Of a stretch of DNA of 64,000 nucleotides, positions 12,438 to 24,339 are shown piece by piece. The stretch's first letter is position 1, and each line of letters starts with the position of its first letter. Source of the stretch: Pseudisothecium myosuroides (lineage: Eukaryota; Streptophyta; Bryopsida; Hypnales; Lembophyllaceae); contig OX637291.1 in the NCBI GenBank assembly GCA_951799445.1, positions 4,652,501 to 4,716,500 on the forward strand, read 5' to 3'. The notes under the pieces were generated by a model. It was not told where the DNA came from and ran no database searches. It was given only the letters and a program-made list of their open reading frames with translations. The position numbers and the translations under genes were made by a program.

Positions 12438-14072
12438 GTGATTGCAAGAAACACTTGTACTATTTGTTGCGTTTTGCAACAATACTTATGATTTTTTCTG
12501 GAGTACTTTAACCCCTAAAGGCCCATTGTCCCTTCGGGGGACAAATGGAATTTCGGGCAGGTATCCACGGGCTGAAATTTTGTCCTGATTTTTGAAACTT
12601 TTTTTGAAGATAGAAAAACTGATAAGCTTTGTTGGAATATAATTTTTTCCACAATCGGTGCCCAGGAATAATAGTTATGACCAAATAAGTTCAAAACAAG
12701 GGACGGCGGGCAGCCCGGGCAGCAGAAAAAAAATGGACAAAAATTTGAATTTTTTTTTAATATTTTTTTCTGATAGATTATATTTTTGCCTATCTGGAAA
12801 GCTTTGATTCATTTCATTTGGATATGTTATGAGAAAGTTATGGATATTCTTGTTTTTTGGGCAGGTAGAGCATCTTCTTGAAAAAAATAACTTGTAGGAT
12901 TCATTTTTAAATGCAATTTTTCAAATTTTTCAAAATTTTTTTTGCGTTGTGTAATTTACTTGCTAGAACAATCTCACCATTGGGATTAGTGCATTTTAAT
13001 TCCATCTAAAATATATGAATATTTTAGATTTTCCTTCTATCTTGGACCTACTTCTCTTTCACAATTTTTTTAAGAATGATAATTAAATTTTTTTGAATTT
13101 TTTTTTCCTAGACTCTCAACTCAATTCTCTACAATAAAGATTTAAAGCTCAAAATGCTGTAGTGCAAAAATTTTAAGTTAAAAATGTTTAAAGCCAAAAA
13201 ATCTAGCCCCGCAATGTGTTGGAAAACTTGTTTTTTTCACTTTAAACGCAGATATCTTGCAATCTGTGCGGTCAAAAATTCTGAAATTTTTTCCATACAT
13301 TCTCATACTAGTTAGGTGTAAGATCCTATAGTTAGATGTTCAAGAAAAAAAACATTTTAAATTTTTTTTTATACTTTGCTATAGAAATGGCAGTTTTCAT
13401 AAAAAAAGGCCTTGGGCCTTTAGGGGTTAAAATTAGGAAATCAATTTTTTTTTAAATTAAAAAATATGGAAAATGTATGCACCTTTAAGATGAAGATAAC
13501 CACCAAAGGAAAGTCATTAAAAAATTCTCTAAGTAGGAGAACTAGAAAAGTGCCAATTCTCAAGAAAATTGATACCTCAATGTTTTCATTAATAAAAAAT
13601 AGAAAAAAACGTAAATAAAAATAAATAAATATTGGCCATTTGTAGTAACTCTGTGGAGATGGTCATTCACCAAAAAAACCACAAAAATAATTTTTTAATT
13701 CAACATAAATTCAACTTGAATAGAGCACACTTTAGGCCAATGTAAAACACACTGGAACATGTTTTTGGAAATCTCTCTTGAGAAGGTGTATTTCTATTAG
13801 AAAAGCTAGCCTACCAAAACTCACGACATAACTCTTCAAAAAAGGTACTCAATAGTACTAAAGACCACCAAAATTGCATGTGTGACATATATTCAAAATT
13901 CAATTTCACCTATTGAATTAATTTTGAAAAAATTGAAATAATTCAAGTGCATTTTCTATTGCTATAGGAAGCTTGCTTTTGAATTTCAATCATTTTTGCA
14001 ATACTGATGGCACAAAACAACTTCCACATTGAACGTGTGACGGAAAATTAGACAAGTGTTTCTTGCAATCAC
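12438..14072 (+). mobile_element. MITE family M3, copy 1, interrupted by a TTAA element
   Basis: The ends are GTGATTGCAAGAAACACTTG and its inverted partner CAAGTGTTTCTTGCAATCAC. Without the TTAA element at 12508-13430 it is about 710 bp. The stretch 13698-14072 is an inverted copy of 14247-14645 in M3 copy 2. No reading frame is present. Confidence 0.8.
12508..13430 (+). mobile_element. TTAA element, main family, complete copy
   Basis: TTAA stands at 12508-12511 and 13427-13430. The left end is TTAACCCCTAAAGGCCCATT, followed by the GTCCCTTCGGGGGAC hairpin; the right end is GGGCCTTTAGGGGTTAA. It sits inside M3 copy 1. Confidence 0.9.
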
Positions 14073-14246
14073 TCGTGATGACATGGCGTTAACTTCAAGT
14101 GGTTGTCCATTTTGTGTGAATGACCTAATAGACAAAACCCAATCTTTGGCTAATGAAAATGCTTGTTGTTGTGTCCAATACTACTAAACATTCCAGTCTA
14201 AACCAGGCCTAATACTATATATTATTGTCTAATTTCAACATTGCAG

Positions 14247-15085
14247 GTGATTGCAAGAAACATTGTCCTATTTTCCGTCACACATTCAATGCGGAAGTTG
14301 TTTTGTGCCATAAGTACTGCAAAAATGATTGAATGAGTATGAAACTCAAAAGGAAGCTTTCTATAGCAATAGAAAATGCACTTGAATTATTTCATTTTTT
14401 TCTAAATTAATAAATTAGGTGAAATTGAATTTTGAATATTTGTCACATATGTGGTTTTGGTGGTTTTTAGTACTATTGAGTACATTTTTTGAAGAGTTAT
14501 GTCATCAGATTTAGTAGGCTAACTCTTCTAATAGAAATACACCTTTTCAGAAGAGGAATTTTCAAAAACATGTTCCAAATGTGTTTTACATTGGCCTAAA
14601 GTGTGCTATATTTAGGTTGAATTTATGTTGAATTAAAAATGGTTTTTTAGTTCTAGCTTTGATCTCTCTACTTGACCTTAGTTGGCAACAATGGCCATTT
14701 TTAAAATAAAATTTTCAAGTTCATTTCCTAATTTTTAAAAATAGTTACATGGAAGTTTCATTTTCTAGGACAAATTATAGACTGTAGTTCAAATTAATAC
14801 TTTAGGATATACAAAAAGACTCAATAGTATTGGTGGGGACTTGTAGTACCTCCAATTTGCCAATGTAAACTGGGTTTTTTATGGCAAATTAAATTTTTCC
14901 ATCCATTTTTGTCAGTCAATGATGAACATTACATGTTATCTAAATAGTAAATTTGAAATCCAATTGACCATTCAGATTTTATGTTTCATGCCTCCAATAG
15001 TACTGAAGGTGACTCATAATACAAAAAGTACTAAAAGGCTAAAAATAAAAATGCAACAAACATTATATATGTTTCTTGCAATCAC
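14247..15085 (-). mobile_element. MITE family M3, copy 2
   Basis: About 839 bp, with ends GTGATTGCAAGAAACATTG and TGTTTCTTGCAATCAC. It lies inverted relative to copy 1, 174 bp away, so the two form a long inverted repeat. Confidence 0.8.
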
Positions 15086-16030
15086 CTACAATGAATTGAA
15101 TTCAAGCGGCGCACAAGTAACCTGAATGCTAATTGATTAGGTGGCAAACAATTTAGTTTAAAGACTAATATACAAATCCTAAGCCCAAATAGTTGAATGC
15201 GGTGAATGTAATAGTGAAGTTTAATAGTTGGCAATATTAGAAGGACCTTTTTAGAAGATAATTAAGAAACACAAAAATCTATTCATTTAAAAAAAATTAT
15301 ATTTATATATATTTATTTATTTTTAAATTCTGACAATCGGGGGCTGGTTCCCAGCAATGGAAACAACCCTGAAACAGTCTTCCAGAGGCTCAAATCTCCT
15401 CTAATGATTCAATTCTTCTCAATGTCTTCTTTCCTACTATGATCTTACAACCTACATAATATAAAGTGGATTCCCTTCTTATAGATTAGAAAAGTTAAAA
15501 AAGCACCTGCCTAGATATTGTGAGTTATGCACCTTGGATGTTGATGCAAGCTCGACCTCCTTCAATAGTCTATAATTTTGCAATGGTTTGTAATTTGGTC
15601 TTAACAGTATTGTGCTTGCATTTGCAATAGTTTTGTAACAAATGTCAACTACTTTTACACTATACACTTTTGCAATGGTTTTTTTAATATTGCATCAATG
15701 GTTTTGCAATGAAGTATTAACCATTTTAAAGTCCCGTCAACTTCTTTCTAGTGCAAAAGCATTGCAAAATTGACAATAAAATATTGAAAATGGCCCTTTT
15801 CTAATAGTAATATGACTTGAATGTGCTAGATGCTTATTGAAGTTAACAGTTTGATTCATTTCACAATTTTTTCTTGTTTCATATTAGTTGCTCATTGCTT
15901 TAATATTGTAAGGACACTTGCGAATGGATGACTTCACTGTTAATTGTAGTTTTAAAGAATGCACCTATTGGTCAAATAATTAGAGTATTTTAGTGACTAC
16001 CTTGTTCATGGAGGCCACATCCTTCCAAGC
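15086..16030. other. Intergenic stretch with a partial M1 MITE
   Basis: About 15290-15406 is the right half of an M1 element: AT-rich core, a TTCCCAGCAATGGAAAC-type block and the end CAAATCTCCTCTAATG. The left half is missing. Nothing else is recognised. Confidence 0.55.
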
Positions 16031-16955
16031 TTAACCCCTAAAGGACCAAGGCCTTTTTTTAGCCAAAAAACACTCAAAACTGTCATTTCTATAGCAAAAA
16101 GTAAAAAAAAATTAAAATTGTTTTTTTTTCCACATCTAATCATACGATCTTACACCTAATTGGTATGAGAATGTGTGGAAAAAATTTCAGAATTTTTGAC
16201 CGCACAGATTGCAAGATATCTGGATTTAAAATGGAAAAAACAAATTTTTCAGCACATTGCGGGACCAGATTTTTTGACTTTAAACATTTTTAACTTAAAA
16301 TTTTGCACTACAGCGTTTTGAGCTTTAAATCATTATAGTGAAGAATTGAGTTGAGAGTCTAGGGAAAAAAAAAATTCAAAAAAACTTAGTTATCATTCTT
16401 AAAAAAATTGTTAAGTAGAAGTAGGTATAAGATAGAAGGAAAATCTAAAATATTCATATATTTTAGATGGAATTAAAATGCACTAATCCCAATGGTGAAA
16501 TTGTTCTAGCAAGTAAACTAAACCATTCCAAAAAAAAAATTGAAAAATTACAAAAATTGCATTCCGAAATGAATCCTACAAGTTATTTTTTTCAAGAAGA
16601 TGCTCTAACTGCCCGAAAAACAAGAATGTCCGTAACTTCCTCATAACAAATCCAAATGAAATGAATCAAAGCTTTCTAGATAGACAAAAATATAATATAT
16701 GAGAAAAAAAATATTTAAAAAAAAAATTCAAAATTTTGCAAATTGTTTTGCTGCCCCCCGTCCCCACGCATTCCAAGAAATGGCATAACTTCTTGCTCAA
16801 AGGTCCGATTTCAAATTTTTTTTTCTGCCACGTACCTCTCTCAATTCTTCATGTTCTCAAAAAGTTTCAAAAAATCAGGAAAAAATTTCAGCCCGTAGGT
16901 ACTTGCCCGAAAACGCATTTGTCCCCCGAAGGAACAATGGTCCTTTAGGGGTTAA
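16031..16955 (-). mobile_element. TTAA element, main family, complete copy
   Basis: It is inverted relative to the copies at 746 and 17028. TTAA stands at 16031-16034 and 16952-16955, with ends TTAACCCCTAAAGGACCAAG and GGTCCTTTAGGGGTTAA. It lies 72 bp from the next copy in the opposite orientation. Confidence 0.92.
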
Positions 16956-17027
16956 ATTCTCATTTGATTTTAAGAGCATGATATTGTATCATATGTAAGG
17001 TATACAACCTATTTCTGACAATGTTAA

Positions 17028-17943
17028 ATAACCCCTGCAGGACCGTTGTCCCTTCGAGGGCAAATGGGATTTACGGGTAGGTACCTACGGGCTGAATTTT
17101 TGTCGTGATTTTCTGAATTTTTTTTTGAAGATTGAAAAACTAATAAGCTTTTTGGGAATATAATTTTTTTCACAATTGGTGCCTAGGAACTAAAGTTATG
17201 ACCAAATAAGCTCAAAACAGGGGATGGAGGGAAGCAAAAAAAAAATTTGCAAAAATTTGAATTTTTTTTTTTGAATTTTTTTTTCTCATAGATTATATTT
17301 TTGTCTATCTGGAAAGCTTTGATTCATTTCATTTGGATTTGTTATGAGAAAATTATGGACATTCTTGTTTTTTGGGCAGTTAGAGCATCTTCTTGAAAAA
17401 AATAACTTGTAGGATTCATTTTTGAATGCAATTTTTGCAATTTTTCAAAAAAAATAATTTTTCATGGTTTAGTTTACTTGCTAGAACAATCTCACCGTTG
17501 GGATTAGTGCATGTGAATTCCATCTAAAATATATTAGTATTTTAGATTTTCCTTGTATCTCGTACCTACTTCTATTTAATAGTTTTTTTAAGAATGAAAA
17601 TTATTATTTTTTTAATTATTTTTTTCCCCTAGACTCTCAACTCAATTCTCCACTTTGAAGATTTGAAGCTCAAAACTTTGTAGTGTAAAAATTTTAAGTT
17701 AAAAATGTTCAAAGTCAAAAAATTTAGTTCCGCAATGTAATGAAAAACTTGTTTTTTCCACTTTAAACACAAATATCTTGCAAAAATCTGAAATTTTTCC
17801 ACATTTTTTATACTAGTTAGGTGTAAGATCCAACGGTTAGATGTGAAAAAAAAAAAATTAAATTTTTTTTACTCTTTGCTATAGAAATGGCAGTTTTCAG
17901 TGTTTTTTGGCAGAAAAAAAGGCCTTGATCTTGTAGGAGTTAA
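17028..17943 (+). mobile_element. TTAA element, main family, complete copy
   Basis: The left TTAA is mutated to ATAA (17028-17031); the right TTAA is at 17940-17943. The left end reads CCCCTGCAGGACCGTTGTCC. It is highly similar to the inverted copy at 16031-16955. Confidence 0.9.
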
Positions 17944-17952
17944 CCTCTAAAT

Positions 17953-18267
17953 CATTAGATGTTTTTGGAGGGCATTGGAAGGCCATTTCAGCCCTATTCC
18001 CTAGGTTGTAATGAACAGTGCCGCAATCAGAATATTTTATAATAAAAAATTAAAATAAAACTAAAAAAAATTAAAAAAATTAAAATTAAAAATTAAAAAA
18101 AAATACTATAAAAATATTTATTAAAAAATAATATCTAAAAATTAATTTATTATTATTATCTGACATGGCAATCATTGTGCCACGTCAGACTGTTGCTGCA
18201 GCAAAGTTCCCACAATCCAAGAACTCCAGGGAATTCACAACCTTGTTTAGTAGGTGAATCTCTAATG
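17953..18267. mobile_element. MITE family M1, complete copy
   Basis: It begins CATTAGATGTTTTTGGAGGG and ends GTGAATCTCTAATG. It has the shared GCCACGTCAGA block and an A-rich core, and it lies directly beside the TTAA element ending at 17943. Confidence 0.75.
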
Positions 18268-19691
18268 GCCTAAGCTTTTCCAACTGTATTTTTCCTATAA
18301 AAAATGAACATGGGCTTATAGTTATCTCCACTAAAGCAAATTGTTTTTTTTTCCAAAATTACCCGTACAGATGTTTAAAGAGCTTGTTTATTAGTGTGCA
18401 TACCAATTTTGAGTGCAAAATTGAATAGGGGTGATTGCAAGAAACTTGTCTTATTTTTTGTCCCCTTGCCCTCAAACGGGTGGTTTTTTGCTCATAACTT
18501 TTGCATCATTTATTTCTTTTCTGTGAAATTTGGAATGAAGGTACATGCGGTAGTTGCATACAGTAAGTAGTTTTTTCAAATTTCTTCAAATTAGTTTATT
18601 ATTTTTAACCTGCCCCCAATTGGGTCTCTACCTTGGCCATTTTGAAGGATTTGAGTTCTATTTTTTACCCAAAAATATAAATTTGAAGTTACAAATTGGA
18701 TATGTTGGAGGTCTACTAACATTACAAGGATTGACGATGAGTTTTTATGAAAATAAAAACATGTCGATTGTGCACATGGGGTCAAAGTGACCTTCCTTTG
18801 CACAAAGGCTACGAAGAAGGAAAAAATTTCCTAGAGGAATTCTTTGGTGCAATGCGAGCACAATCTTTTCTAGCAAAATGTTTTTTTTTTATGGAATTTT
18901 TTTGAATTTCTTTTGAATTACTAAAAATGAAAAACTCCAAGGACTCCTTTTCTGCTATTTTCTACTCCATGTGGCTTTTGTAGTACCCCGTAGCAGTCTA
19001 TAGTATTATATAATATTGAATCAACGGTTTAGATCTACAAGGGTATTGCTAACACATAAAACTAGTAGTGCTGAATAATATTGCCAGTCCTATGGCCAGT
19101 AACTACCTCTTTGATTAAAAAAGAACGTGAATTATTTTTTGCAACTACCCATAAAAGTTGTGAGATTATAGCAAGAGAAATGCACGTATATTTTTTTAGT
19201 ATGTTGATCCTCCCTACAATATTTGAGAAATTTGCATATAAGAATTTCTTGGGATTGGAGGTGACACAAACAACTAGAAATTGTGTTAGCACAATAAATG
19301 CACTTCCAAAAACCTTAAGTTCAAATGAAGAGCTATCAAACTTATTATACAATCCACCTTGCAATTGTTGAAATGCAAATTTTTTTATAAGTATAAATCG
19401 CAAATAATTCCAAATCAACACTTGCATAAATAAATTTTCAATGGTGAAAATCATGAAGAGACTGTACCCTTTCCATTGGGACGATTTTCAAAACAAATGG
19501 ATAAGTACAATTTTTTAGATCTCAAATCAAGTGAAATTGGCAAACTTTGCTCAAAGTTGAGAAATGAAATAAAATTAGCCGGAAAAAACTAAAAAAAAAC
19601 TAAAAACTAGTCTTAGCAACTTCATTAGGTACCAATGTATTATTCATCATACAAAAATAAAAGCTATGGTTGATAGCATATTCCCTTCAAT
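18268..19691. other. AT-rich intergenic stretch
   Basis: GTGATTGCAAGAAACTTGTC at about 18431 is an M3-type terminus without a matching partner that I could place. No gene is recognised. Confidence 0.5.
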
Positions 19692-19959
19692 CATTAAAAG
19701 AAATTTGAGGCCTCCAAAGGGCCGTTTTAGGGTTGTTTTCGCTGCTAGGAATAGTCAAAATATAAAAATAATTAAATAATTAAAAAAAATATGAAAATAT
19801 GAAAACATAATTTTTAAAAATTATTAAAAAATTAATTTATTATTATTTTCTAACATGGGACAGTCTTGGTCACGTCAAATTCTTGTTCCCAGGGCGTTCC
19901 CAGAGTTCCTAGGGCCTGGGAACTTACAATCTCTTATTGCCCCCGAATCTCTTCTAATG
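19692..19959. mobile_element. MITE family M1, complete copy
   Basis: The ends are CATTAAAAGAAATTTGAGGC and CGAATCTCTTCTAATG. The subterminal CACGTCAAATTCTTGTTCCC block matches other M1 copies. Confidence 0.78.
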
Positions 19960-20255
19960 CATAAAAAAAGGTCACCCTATCTTGCGCAAATGAGGCCCTG
20001 GTCGGAAATAGGTCGTATACCTTAGTCAATCTTGTTTCGTAGTCAAAACTAATTGCCATCTCTATCAGGTTTTAGGTGCTGTAGATTGATGATAAAACTA
20101 TCATTAAAACTAGACTAGTTCAAATTTGTTCATTCCGTCATCCTACTTTTGACCCCAATTCCATCCAAAAAACATCCAAATCCATTCATTTTTTGACAAA
20201 AGCATTTCATTAATGCCAACAAGGGTTTTCATGTCAATCCTTTAATGGTGAATAC
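19960..20255. other. Spacer, nothing recognised
   Basis: About 300 bp of AT-rich sequence lie between an M1 copy and the next TTAA element, with no gene or repeat that I can place. Confidence 0.45.
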
Positions 20256-20909
20256 TTAACCCCAAAATTCCCAAGGCCTTTTGTGAGCTTCTAGGAATTT
20301 ACTCTAAATTGAACAAAAAGACAACATTTTGATAAGTTGTATCAATTCTTTTTGAATTGTAACCGTATAAAATCAACTAGACATGTTAGAGATCACATTA
20401 GAAAAGAAAACACAATAATATCTCTTATGGATTGAAAGATTATAATGTTTGATCGTGAGGGTGTTAAAACTATGAAAGTGATTTGAAGTCTTTCATTCCT
20501 CTTTTCACATGTCAAATCTAAAAATTTGGTCACTAAAAAAATACAAGGTTAAAGGGCCTAACATGCATAACCCCAATCAATTTATGACTTCTCAAGATCT
20601 ACTCTACAATTTTTTTAAATGAATTTCTAATGTGATTTTTTCTCAAAGATCTAGTGCATTTGAGGCTCATTCCCAAGAGCCCTCAACACTACAAAAAGTC
20701 AAGATTGCAATGGACACCCTTGCACAAAATCTTGAATAGAAAAATCATAATCAATCATTTTCAAAATCGAAAATTTGATGCTAAAATTTGACTTCAAAAA
20801 GAATTTTTCAAAAATATAAACTATTAAAAATAACAATTTGGTAAGATTTTATTTAACTTCAAAAATTAGTCGAGGACACATTCTGTCCTCAGGGTCATTT
20901 GGGGATTAA
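20256..20909 (+). mobile_element. TTAA element, family 3, copy 1
   Basis: TTAA stands at 20256-20259 and 20906-20909. The left end is TTAACCCCAAAATTCCCAAG and the right end CATTTGGGGATTAA. Just inside the right end is a hairpin, GAGGACA...TGTCCTC (20870-20888). The interior is the inverted homologue of 36301-37193. Confidence 0.82.
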
Positions 20910-21166
20910 GTACCATTTGTCAAGTGAAGTACCATCGAGGCCACTTCACATCAATTTTTAGTGTTAGTTGGACTCCCATGGGAGTTCACTTTAATTTTGG
21001 ATAAGTTTCCTCCAAATTGTAGAATTCATCCATCTTAGGGTTTGAGTACTTGAGGGTGTGTTTGTTATGCATTCTTGCCTAGTTTTGATTGCATATTTGA
21101 TGTTGGTTGAGGCACTCAATTTGTTGTGTGTTACAATCTTTGTTTATACGACACATTGGATACATG
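20910..21166. other. Spacer
   Basis: Nothing is recognised between the TTAA element and the CACTA-type mini-element. Confidence 0.4.
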
Positions 21167-21318
21167 CACTACAAGAAAAAGGGGTGTTTTAAGTGAGTTT
21201 TTAAATATAGTTCTAGACATAAGATAATAATTAATGACCTTTAAAGGTCATTATTTATAATCTTTTGTCTAGGACTATACTTAAAAATTCACTTAAAACA
21301 CCCCTTTCTCTTGTAGTG
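21167..21318. mobile_element. CACTA-type mini-element with ATG target duplication
   Basis: The left end is CACTACAAGAAAAAGGGGTG and the right end is its near-perfect inverse, finishing CTTGTAGTG. ATG flanks both sides (21164-21166 and 21319-21321), the 3-bp duplication expected of CACTA (En/Spm) elements. The 152-bp interior is almost fully self-complementary, so its transcript would fold as one hairpin. Confidence 0.93.
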
Positions 21319-21321
21319 ATG

Positions 21322-22254
21322 GAAAGGCGGTTATGGATTATTTATGAGATGTTTATGACTCCACTCTGTACGCGGTTTTGTAATATCTCAACAAATTACA
21401 GACTTTAAAATTTCACAAAAATTACAATTTAAATCAAAAAATTAAAATTCCACTTGGGTTTGATTTGTGAAACAAGCTCTAAACAAATGTAACCCTCTTG
21501 GAGTTGGCCCCAAGATATTTAGATTGCAAATCAGGGTGGTAATAGGCTTGTCTATCTTATGTCAAGTCACAATATGAAGATGGTTTCAAATTTCACGATA
21601 TAGGGGAGGCAACCCATTCTAGATGAGTATTCCATTTTTGCAGAGTAGGCTTCTCTCTCTCTCTGTGAAGGAGGAGAAGAACAGAAACTAATTATGGCAT
21701 GGTTCCTAAGGCAGTTGTAGCGCATTGTGATTAGCTAAAAGACTCTCAATATTGCAACCAGACCTTGATTGATTTTGGAACCAGTCCTCGGTTGGAAATA
21801 GAAAGATCTATATAACCAATATGGGATGGATACAATCTCCAACTGATGAATTCAGTAATTTTGTTTTAAGACAAAAAAATCTAAAAATTATAGAAATTGT
21901 CCAAACTCTATTTTTGCATATGGAAAAATTTCTCCTTGGAAGAAACCGCCTTCTAGATACTTGTAACTCCTTAAATAATCAAAAAAGGGTTGCCTCCCCT
22001 AATGGGATTGTGGTGGATGCCAATACAAAAAAATTGGGCCCTATTGAGGGTTGTTCTAGTTTTGGTAAATGTACAAATACAACAAATAATTTTTTTCTTA
22101 AATATATAAATTTTTTTAATTTTTTAATTTTTAAATAATAAAAACTTATTTTTTAATCAAAAATCTAACAGGGCACACTGACTGATTTCTCACCTTACAG
22201 ATTCTCTGACAACCAGTTTAGGTTGATATTTCTTGTAAATGATGCCCCTTTTGG
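21322..22254. other. Intergenic stretch, no gene seen
   Basis: AT-rich sequence with a short CT microsatellite near 21650-21664. No domain-bearing frame is seen on either strand. Confidence 0.5.
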
Positions 22255-23096
22255 GATCATTGCACAAAACACTTGTACTATTTGTTGCATTTTGCATTTT
22301 TGGTCAATTAGTACTATGGATATTACAAGTACTGTGAGTACTATAGGGGGCATAAAAAAAGAGACTTAGACCGTTGATCTTTTTCGGATCTCGAGGATTG
22401 TTGACATGTGTATGTCCAACAAAATGCCATCCAACTAGCAATGACTGAAAATCTGAAGACCAATGCAGTCCACATCAAAAAATATGATCAAAAGTGGGCC
22501 ACAACTAATACTTTTCAGTACTGCAGAGTACTTTGCAATATTATCTTCTGGTAGAGACTAGAATTTTTGCTAAAAACTAGGCTGCGGACATTTCCATTTT
22601 TTTAAATTAGTGAAATTGCCTAAAAAATTTGGAAAAAAAATGGCCATTTTAAAAATCTTAGTAGAAAAAAGTAAGCTTGAAGAAAAAACAGAATTATCAA
22701 ATTCTATTTTCCTAAATTGCATCGTGAATGAAGCACACTTTAAGGCAATGCAAAAGATACTTGAGGCAAGATTTGCAAAATTCCTCTTGGCAAAAGGTGT
22801 ATATTGCTTATGGAAATAAGCTCACCAAACCTCAGCTCAACATTTGCTACATTGGGCACTCAATAATACTGAAAACCCCCAAAACAAAAAAGTGTGACAT
22901 ATTATCAAAATTCACTTCGACCTTCTAAAGTAATTTCAAAAAAATTGAAAAAATTCAAGCACATATTGGCCATTCCTAGTAGAACCTTCACTATGAATTT
23001 CATGTTCACTGGATCATTTTTAAAATACTTATGCCACAAAACCACTTTCAATTACAACGTGTGATAGAAAATAGAACAAGTGTTTCATGCAATCAC
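22255..23096 (+). mobile_element. MITE family M3, copy 3
   Basis: It begins near ATTGCACAAAACACTTGTAC and ends CAAGTGTTTCATGCAATCAC, about 842 bp. Blocks such as GCACACTTTAAGGCAATG match the M3 copies near 13730 and 14600. Confidence 0.75.
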
Positions 23097-23537
23097 TGGG
23101 ACACACCCGAAAGTAGAAAATAATTTTCATGTTCAATTTTGCTAAAAAATTTCCCAACTTTTGTGTAAATATAGCTAAAGTCCACCTCAATATACGTGCA
23201 AAATTTCATGTTGCTCGAAGCATTTTTGGATATACTAGATTTGTTGGTTTGAGGTAGAGTCGGCAATTATTTCAGTGGGTGCAGACTGCGCAAGAACTTT
23301 TGGTAGGGTATTGTACAATGGGGTTCAAAATTCTTGTCACCCCTTTTTGTTCCCACACAAATGCCCCCATTCTCAAACACAATTTTTCACAATTTTTATG
23401 CAATTCTTGCATCATTGCATTCCTATGTAGTCATGATCATGCATACCAAATTTCAACTCCAAAAAAGCAAAACTCTATTTTTGGTGAATTTTTAAAGTCA
23501 ATTTTTATGGTTTTACATAGTATTTTATTGAATACAT
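23097..23537. other. Spacer, no gene seen
   Basis: AT-rich sequence between M3 copy 3 and a TTAA element. Open frames here lack recognisable content. Confidence 0.45.
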
Positions 23538-24124
23538 TTAACTCTTTAGTGACCGGTTGACCACTTTTTGGTCGAATTTCGAATTCTTTGTCTTTTACTA
23601 CCCTCAATACATGGTATTTGAAAAAACACAAAGAGTAACACAAATAGAACTTCAACATGCGCTCCAAACAAATCCAGTTTCAGAGAATTTTGTGCAATAA
23701 CAAGGTAGCTGTGTTTGTCCAAAGACAAGAGGGCCGACCTGAGTCGTACCTTCTAAGTCGCATATATATATTCAACAACTCATGTGATTCTATTTGAAAT
23801 TGACGCCTAAGAATGATAGAAACATTGCCCCAGCAATCCCATGAATTGTGGAGGCATGTTTCAAAAGTTATGGGCAATAATATATTATGCTACTTCAATT
23901 GAAGGCTACTTCGATGCATCGCACTTTGAAGATCACTCACAACAAATTGCACCATCAGATCATGTTCACTTTTTGTTTTTTTCACGGATAAAGCCTACAA
24001 CATCAATTCCTACGGTCTAATCTGGGATTCCTTCCTTGGAGTAGTGATGAAATTTCCCTTTTCAAAATTTGTATTCAAAATTTGTGCTCACCCGCAAAAT
24101 CAACCACGGTCACTAAAGGGTTAA
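23538..24124. mobile_element. TTAA element, family 4 (TTAACYCTTTAGTGACCG ends)
   Basis: TTAA stands at 23538-23541 and 24121-24124. The left end TTAACTCTTTAGTGACCG and the inverted right end TTAACCCTTTAGTGACCG match at 17 of 18 positions. GACCA...TGGTC forms a hairpin just inside the left end. These termini look most like classical piggyBac ends. No transposase frame is present. Confidence 0.85.
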
Positions 24125-24339
24125 TGGTGAAATTTTTTAATTTAAGTTTGGAGATATGTAGGGAGCATCCAAACGCACATCTTTCCTTCAACAAGCTCCT
24201 CCAAAAAAAATTCACAATTTCTTCTATGAAGATTTCAATTCTAGGGTGACAATGTCCTAATTTTGGAAAATAAATATCTCAATTGAGCACTGAAGAGAAG
24301 GCGACTATAATAAGTATGGCATAAAACGGATTTGAGAAT

